Shown here: in pieces, positions 59,346-64,000 of the stretch
How positions within the stretch are numbered: position 1 is the first letter of the stretch
Layout of the letters: every line of letters begins with the position of its first letter
Position numbers and translations under genes: made by a program
The notes under the pieces: generated by a model
What the model was told of the DNA's origin: nothing
Databases searched by the model: none
What the model saw: only the letters and a program-made list of their open reading frames with translations
From: Akkermansia massiliensis
Lineage (GTDB): Bacteria > Verrucomicrobiota > Verrucomicrobiia > Verrucomicrobiales > Akkermansiaceae
Reading direction: 5' to 3'
DNA length: 64,000 nucleotides
Assembly (NCBI RefSeq): GCF_018847375.1
Contig: NZ_CP072036.1
Span: 1,550,001 to 1,614,000, forward strand

Positions 59346-59720
59346 TAAAATTCCATCAAAACACACGGTTGGACATATTCTTACTATACCCGTTTTTCGA
59401 TTTCTTTCTTTCAGAAGAACCCGGAATAAAAATAGCGGCTCAAGTAAAAATAAAGCTGCAACCCACAAGATTGCTGAATATTTTACTCAGGAAGAAAACG
59501 ATTTTTGTTTTTCTATTCATGCAGTATCATTACAGCTCTTTAAGCCCTTCATTTTCCACGTACCCATAACATGGAAAGGACACGGATTTCCACGACCTTT
59601 TAATCGGTATCCGATGGCTGTTGGAGATTTTTGACCATGCCGCAAGAGTGACTATTCGGTTGCCGCAAGGGCGCGCGGCGCTCCATGAGCGTGTTTGGAG
59701 AAGATGCGGGGGAATAAAAA

Positions 59721-59750
59721 AGAGGCTGTCCCGCGGATGGGACAGCCTCT
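59721..59750 (-). terminator. Terminator of pckG
   Basis: A 12-bp perfect stem (59721-59732 with 59739-59750) with a six-base loop ends 33 bp after the pckG stop on the minus strand, followed on that strand by a T-run (A residues at 59715-59720 on the plus strand). Confidence 0.88.
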
Positions 59751-59783
59751 GCTGTTGAGTTGACGCTCAGTCAGGAGTTCCGC

Positions 59784-61610
59784 TTAGGAGAAGCTCTTGA
59801 TGAGGATCTGGCGCTGTTCTTCCAGTTCGGCCGGGAGCTTTTTGCCCACCTTGTCGAACAGTTCGGTCTGGCTTTCCAGTTCAGCCTTCCATTCGCTCGG
59901 GTTGAGAGCCATGTTGGCGTTGAACTGTTCTTCGCTGTAGTCGATGCCGGTCTTGTCCAGTTCGTCGTAGGTCGGGGAGACGCCCAGCACGGTCTTCTGG
60001 CCTTCAGCCTTGCCCTTGGCGCGGCGGAGGATCCAGTCGAGGACGCGCATGTTGTCGCCGAAGCCCGGCCAGATGAAGTTGCCGTCCTTGTCCTTGCGGA
60101 ACCAGTTCACGTTGAAGATCAGCGGAGGATTGGCAACGGTCTTGCCCATGTCCAGCCAGTGCTGCCAGTAGTCGCCTACGTTGTAACCGATGAAGGGAAG
60201 CATGGCCATCGGGTCGCGGCGGACCTGGCCGATGTTGCCGAATGCGGCGGCGGTCATTTCGGAACCCATCGTAGCGCCGACGTAAACGCCGTGCGTCCAG
60301 TCGCGGGACTGGAAGACGAGGGGCATGGTGGTGGCGCGGCGGCCGCCGAACAGGATCGCGGAGAGGGAAACGCCTTCCGGGTTCTGCCATTCGGGGTCGA
60401 TCGTCGGGCACTGGGCGGCGGGAGCGGTGAAGCGGGCGTTCGGGTGAGCGCACTTGCGGCCGCAGTCCGGGGTCCAGTCATTGCCCTGCCAGTCGATGGC
60501 GTGGGCGGGAGCGGGGCCGTCCATGCCTTCCCACCAGACGTCGCCGTCGTCGGTCAGGCCGACGTTGGTGAAGATGACGTTTTCCTTGATGGTGTCCATG
60601 GCGATCGGGTTCGTCTTGTAGGACGTGCCGGGAGCCACGCCGAAGTAGCCGTTTTCCGGGTTGATGGCGTGGAAGGTGCCGTCTTCATGGGGCCAGATCC
60701 AGGCGATGTCGTCACCGATGATGGAGGTCTTCCAGCCGGCTTCACGGTAGGAGGCGGGGGGAACGAGCATGGCCAGGTTGGTCTTGCCGCAGGCGGACGG
60801 GAATGCGCCGCCGACGTAGGCCTTCGTGCCGTCCGGGGATTCAATGCCCAGAAGGAGCATGTGTTCGGCCATCCACTTGTTCTTGCGGGCGATGGCGGAG
60901 GCGATGCGCAGGGCCAGGCACTTCTTGCCGAGCAGGGCGTTGCCGCCGTAACCGGAACCGAAGGACCAGATTTCTTCCGTTTCCGGGAAGTGGCAGATGT
61001 ATTTTTCTTCGTTGCAGGGCCACGGCACGTCGATCTGGCCGTCTGCAAGCGGGGCGCCCACGGTGTGGAGGCAGGGAACGAAGGTTCCGTAGCCGTCGCG
61101 CTTGGGGTTGCCGCCGCCCTTGACTTCGTCTTCCAGACGCTTGAGAACGGTTTCACCCATCTTGGTCATGATGCGCATGTTGACCACGACGTAGGGGGAG
61201 TCCGTGATTTCAATGCCGATCTTGGCCAGGGGGGAGTCCAGGGGACCCATGCAGAAGGGGATCACGTACATGGTACGGCCCTTCATGCAGCCCTTGAAGA
61301 AGCCCTTCAGTTTGGCCTTCATTTCAACGGGGTCGGCCCAGTGGTTGGTCGGGCCTGCGTCTTCTTCCTTCTCGCTGCAGATGAACGTGCGGTCTTCCAC
61401 ACGGGCCACATCGGAGGGGGTGGAACGGGCGAGGAAGCATCCGGGGCGCTTCTCGGGGTTCAATTTGATAAAGGTGCCCTTTTCTACCATCATGTTGCAA
61501 AGCTCATCATTTTCTTCCTGAGAGCCGTTGCACCAATAGATGGAGTCGGGTTGGCAAAGCTGGGCGATTTCGTCGACCCACTTCTTAGCTGCTTCGTGAG
61601 TGGTACTCAT
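59784..61610 (-). CDS. pckG: Phosphoenolpyruvate carboxykinase (GTP) (608 aa)
   Basis: Interconverts oxaloacetate and PEP with GTP/GDP, linking the TCA intermediates to PEP in gluconeogenesis or anaplerosis. [18 protein letters not shown], the P-loop [25 protein letters not shown] and [19 protein letters not shown] are the GTP-type signatures. The ATG at 61610 gives [15 protein letters not shown]; the frame is open for hundreds of codons upstream but without family resemblance. A strong promoter, TTGCCA/TACACT, ends 9 bases before the start, suggesting a leaderless message. Confidence 0.97.
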   Translation of the reverse strand: MSTTHEAAKKWVDEIAQLCQPDSIYWCNGSQEENDELCNMMVEKGTFIKLNPEKRPGCFLARSTPSDVARVEDRTFICSEKEEDAGPTNHWADPVEMKAKLKGFFKGCMKGRTMYVIPFCMGPLDSPLAKIGIEITDSPYVVVNMRIMTKMGETVLKRLEDEVKGGGNPKRDGYGTFVPCLHTVGAPLADGQIDVPWPCNEEKYICHFPETEEIWSFGSGYGGNALLGKKCLALRIASAIARKNKWMAEHMLLLGIESPDGTKAYVGGAFPSACGKTNLAMLVPPASYREAGWKTSIIGDDIAWIWPHEDGTFHAINPENGYFGVAPGTSYKTNPIAMDTIKENVIFTNVGLTDDGDVWWEGMDGPAPAHAIDWQGNDWTPDCGRKCAHPNARFTAPAAQCPTIDPEWQNPEGVSLSAILFGGRRATTMPLVFQSRDWTHGVYVGATMGSEMTAAAFGNIGQVRRDPMAMLPFIGYNVGDYWQHWLDMGKTVANPPLIFNVNWFRKDKDGNFIWPGFGDNMRVLDWILRRAKGKAEGQKTVLGVSPTYDELDKTGIDYSEEQFNANMALNPSEWKAELESQTELFDKVGKKLPAELEEQRQILIKSFS

Positions 61611-61619
61611 GGTGGAAAT

Positions 61620-61648
61620 AGTGTATGCACGGAAATGGCCGTTGGCAA
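61620..61648 (-). promoter_or_regulatory. Probable pckG promoter placed for a leaderless mRNA
   Basis: On the minus strand, TTGCCA (61643-61648) and TACACT (61620-61625) are separated by 17 bp. Only 9 bases (ATTTCCACC) separate the -10 from the ATG, so the transcript would begin within about 1-4 bases of the start codon. Confidence 0.55.
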
Positions 61649-61862
61649 GTCTCCCGTGCGGCTTTTTATGGGGCGGTTTGGTTGCTCCCGGAGGGGAAAC
61701 CCCGTGCAGGGGAAGGCGTTGCCCTGATTCCGGCGGTGGCCGCTCCGGAGCGTTCCGCGGGGGCTCCCGTTTCCCCGCTGCTGTGCTCCGGGAAGGGTGA
61801 AAAAGCCTGTTTTGACTGGAAATCTGCTTGCCAGCTCGCGCCGGATAGTCTAGGGAAGAATC

Positions 61863-62534
61863 ATGAATGTTAGAACGTTGATGGCAAATGCGGTGTTTCT
61901 GGTGCTGCCGGCCCTGCTGGCGGCGTGTTCGGACGCCTCGCGCCCGCCTGCCGTCAGCTTCAAGATTCAGAACGTTCCCCCCGTGCCGCGCACCATGTCC
62001 CAGATGTCCCGGGAAGTGCACATCAGCCGCGATTTCATGTCCCCGCGCTCCCGCGCGCGGCGCGCCTCCCATTCCATGCATCCGCGCTTCATCACCATCC
62101 ACAGCACGGCCAACCCCACGGGAGACGCCGCGGCGCATGCCCGTGCGCTGAAAAGGGGGGCCATGGGTTCCCTGAACTGGCATTTTACGGTGGACCAGTA
62201 CCGGGCCATCCAGCATATTCCGCTGAACGAGACGGGGCGCCATGCGGACCGCGGCGGTCCCGGAGACATGTATTCCATCGGGATTGAGATGGGGGAGGTG
62301 AGGAGCCACAACCCCATCGTCACCTGGAACCGTTCCGCCAAGCTGACGGCGGTGCTGATGAAGCAGTACAACATTCCCCTCCGTAATGTGGTGCCCCATT
62401 ATTACTGGACGGGCAAGAACTGCCCGGCCCCGCTGCTGACCAACGGCCGCCCGGGGCATAAATGGAGCTGGTTCGTCTCCCGCGTGGATTATTACAGGCG
62501 CTGTCTGGAAACCCGCCCCGCCGCCGCTCTCTGA
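61863..62534 (+). CDS. Lipoprotein N-acetylmuramoyl-L-alanine amidase, Amidase_2 type (223 aa)
   Basis: Cleaves the amide bond between MurNAc and L-Ala in peptidoglycan. The N-terminus ends in LLAAC, a lipobox, so Cys22 is probably acylated. The amidase_2 domain begins near residue 70: [13 protein letters not shown] supplies a zinc His, and [16 protein letters not shown] supplies the second His and the Cys ligand. The central [21 protein letters not shown] is typical. Role is cell-wall turnover or recycling. It is divergent from pckG. Confidence 0.92.
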   Translation: MNVRTLMANAVFLVLPALLAACSDASRPPAVSFKIQNVPPVPRTMSQMSREVHISRDFMSPRSRARRASHSMHPRFITIHSTANPTGDAAAHARALKRGAMGSLNWHFTVDQYRAIQHIPLNETGRHADRGGPGDMYSIGIEMGEVRSHNPIVTWNRSAKLTAVLMKQYNIPLRNVVPHYYWTGKNCPAPLLTNGRPGHKWSWFVSRVDYYRRCLETRPAAAL

Positions 62535-62547
62535 CGGGCGCGCGGGC

Positions 62548-64000
62548 ATGATGCGATCTGTGAGGAATACGCCTGGACCCATGGCCGGAGAGCTGCTTTT
62601 AACGTCCCCCCTGGAGGAGTGCGCCTTCATCCGCCCCAGGGAGCTGGCGGCCATGCAGGCGGCGGGAATGGCCTCCGTGCGGGATTTGCTGTTCATGCTG
62701 CCGCGCAGGTATGAGGACCGCCGCATGTTTGACCGTTATGATTCCCTGTCATCCGGTGCGCCCGTCTGCCTGAGGGGGCGGGTGGTGGACGTGGGCTGGA
62801 AAGGCTGGGGAGGGAAGGGCGGCAAGGGCCGCGGGCGGTATGTGGAAGCCGTGCTGGTGGATGAGCAATCTTTGGGGCAGGCCCGTTTTTCCTGCCTGTG
62901 GTTCAGCATGCCGGGCGTAGCCAGGATGCTGTGCGCCGGGCAGGAGATGATCGTGTACGGGCGCGTGAAGCCGTATGGGAAGAAGCTCAGCATCGTCCAT
63001 CCGGATTTTGAGATCATCCGGGAGGGGGATGACCAGTCCATCCATTTGAACCGCATTGTTCCCGTTTACAGCGGCCGCATGGGGATTGCCGTGCGCAGGC
63101 TGCGGGAAATCGTGTGGGAGGCTCTGGCCCGGCTTTCCCCGGCTCCGGAACCGGAGATTTACGAGTTTGTGCCGGACATCCCGTGCAAAACGGCGTTGAG
63201 GGACCTCCATTTTCCGGAGACCGCGGAAGTGCGCGACCGGACCAGGCGGCGGTTTGCGCTGGAGGAGTGCCTGGCGCAGCAGTTGAACGTGGCTTACAGG
63301 AGAAGGCGGGCGGATGAAGTGCCCGGCATGCAGACGGCAGGCTCCAGCCATCTGGTGAAGGATTTGGCGGATTCTCTGCCGTTTGAGCTGACGGAGGCCC
63401 AGAAGCGCTGCGTGAGGGAGATTTACCGGGATATGAAGGCGCCCCGTTCCATGAACCGCCTGCTTCAGGGGGATGTAGGGTCCGGCAAGACGCTGGTGGC
63501 CCTGTGCGCGATGCTGCTGGCCGTGGAACACGGGTATTCCGCCGTGATGATGGCCCCCACCCAGATTCTGGCGGAACAGCATTATTTGAAGTTCCGGCAG
63601 ATGCTGGACAAGCTGGACGTTCCCGTGTCCCTGGTGACGGCGGACAGGAAGGAGGAATCCCACGTATCCTTCGGGAAGCAGGGGGGAATTGTGGTCGGAA
63701 CGCATGCCCTGCTGTACGGGAAGAACGTGCCGGAACGTGTGGGGCTGGTCGTGATAGACGAGCAGCACAAATTCGGCGTGAACCAGCGGGAAAAGCTGAT
63801 TGACCGCGAAGAGCGCCCCGACGTGCTGGTGATGACCGCCACCCCCATTCCCCGCACGCTGACGCTGACTTTTTACGGGGAGCTGGACGTTTCCATCCTG
63901 GACGGCGTTCCCGGAGGCCGCGGCGCGGTGGTTACGGCCATCCGCGCGGAGAAGGACCAGGAAAAGGTATTGAAGTTCGTCCGGAGCCAGTTGGAGGAAG
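62548..64000 (+). CDS. recG: ATP-dependent DNA helicase RecG, 5' part (runs off the window)
   Basis: Reverses stalled replication forks and processes recombination intermediates. The reading frame continues to the last base, so the C-terminal part is outside. The N-terminal wedge/OB-type region includes [20 protein letters not shown]. Helicase motifs appear in order: Walker [12 protein letters not shown] near 63465, [13 protein letters not shown], and the DEQH box [17 protein letters not shown] near 63755, with [21 protein letters not shown] after it. Starts at 62548, 62551 and 62581 are all in frame; none has a clear ribosome-binding site. Confidence 0.95.
   Translation, partial: MMRSVRNTPGPMAGELLLTSPLEECAFIRPRELAAMQAAGMASVRDLLFMLPRRYEDRRMFDRYDSLSSGAPVCLRGRVVDVGWKGWGGKGGKGRGRYVEAVLVDEQSLGQARFSCLWFSMPGVARMLCAGQEMIVYGRVKPYGKKLSIVHPDFEIIREGDDQSIHLNRIVPVYSGRMGIAVRRLREIVWEALARLSPAPEPEIYEFVPDIPCKTALRDLHFPETAEVRDRTRRRFALEECLAQQLNVAYRRRRADEVPGMQTAGSSHLVKDLADSLPFELTEAQKRCVREIYRDMKAPRSMNRLLQGDVGSGKTLVALCAMLLAVEHGYSAVMMAPTQILAEQHYLKFRQMLDKLDVPVSLVTADRKEESHVSFGKQGGIVVGTHALLYGKNVPERVGLVVIDEQHKFGVNQREKLIDREERPDVLVMTATPIPRTLTLTFYGELDVSILDGVPGGRGAVVTAIRAEKDQEKVLKFVRSQLEE

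Larger units (their letters stand above)
59203..59783. other. Long gap between the secreted operon and pckG; AT-rich
   Basis: About 580 bp, AT-rich in 59370-59560. It holds an inverted repeat (59297-59345), the pckG terminator (59721-59750) and no convincing gene. Two short frames (59232-59468 minus, 59282-59569 plus) have no resemblance to known proteins. Confidence 0.5.

Noticed and set aside
59232..59569. Two short overlapping frames as a possible pseudogene
   Set aside because: No resemblance to any known protein and no matching fragments in both frames.
59784..62726. pckG frame open upstream for 980 codons in total
   Set aside because: The upstream 372 residues overlap the amidase gene and do not match PEPCK; the family start is at 61610.

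Overview
The window looks like a chromosomal segment of an Akkermansia-type member of the Verrucomicrobiota. It is GC-rich and densely coded, with short intergenic gaps and many starts that lack a strong Shine-Dalgarno sequence. Lineage clues are an LL-diaminopimelate aminotransferase (dapL), a Verrucomicrobia-style ribosomal protein L28, a Bacteroidetes-like topoisomerase IV subunit B, a lysine/alanine-rich histone H1-like protein, and many secreted glycan-directed proteins (sulfatase, GH27 alpha-galactosidase, a GH42-like protein, a CBM9-like protein, a PA14/BNR protein). The last group would suit a host-glycan feeder. The taxonomic call is inference from protein resemblance.

Layout. 0-5 kb: a small acidic protein, the H1-like protein, a MATE exporter and a TrkH potassium channel subunit. 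5.1 kb: tRNA-Leu(CAG) with promoter and terminator. 5.4-14.4 kb: mixed metabolic, membrane and secreted genes, including a royal-jelly-like protein, a threonine aldolase, DUF418, PEBP, a DegT-like PLP protein, an SPFH protein, and an epimerase-lipocalin pair. 14.4-17.6 kb: ilvC, a solitary ABC ATPase and a FadR-type regulator in one probable operon, with a perfect inverted repeat at the ilvC start region. 17.7-19.6 kb: two AT-richer secreted proteins of unknown function. 19.8-24.8 kb: a sulfatase, ftsB-like gene and eno, flanked by two paralogous zinc-ribbon membrane proteins. 25-27 kb: an AlkD-like protein and dapL. 27.4-33.7 kb: a giant PA14/BNR secreted protein, ApbE and GH27. 34-34.7 kb: a small conserved protein and rpmB.

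35-46.9 kb: an enoyl reductase-like MDR protein with a DUF3592 protein; a minus-strand run parE-uppS-manC-ruvX; ispE; a DinG-type helicase; and a cbiM-cbiQ-cbiO cobalt/nickel ECF transporter. 47-53.5 kb: a small membrane coiled-coil protein, a lipoprotein, argB, corA and rplI on the minus strand, then purH-pdxJ-acpS on the plus strand. 53.6-59.2 kb: a three-gene minus-strand operon of secreted proteins (CBM9-like, GH42-like, and one unknown), followed by 580 bp without a convincing gene. 59.8-64 kb: pckG, a lipoprotein amidase and the 5' part of recG, which runs off the end.

No CRISPR array, insertion sequence, prophage or rRNA operon was seen. The parts most worth following up are the secreted three-gene operon at 53.6-59.2 kb, the AT-rich pair at 17.7-19.6 kb, the duplicated zinc-ribbon membrane family, and the ilvC operator-like repeat.
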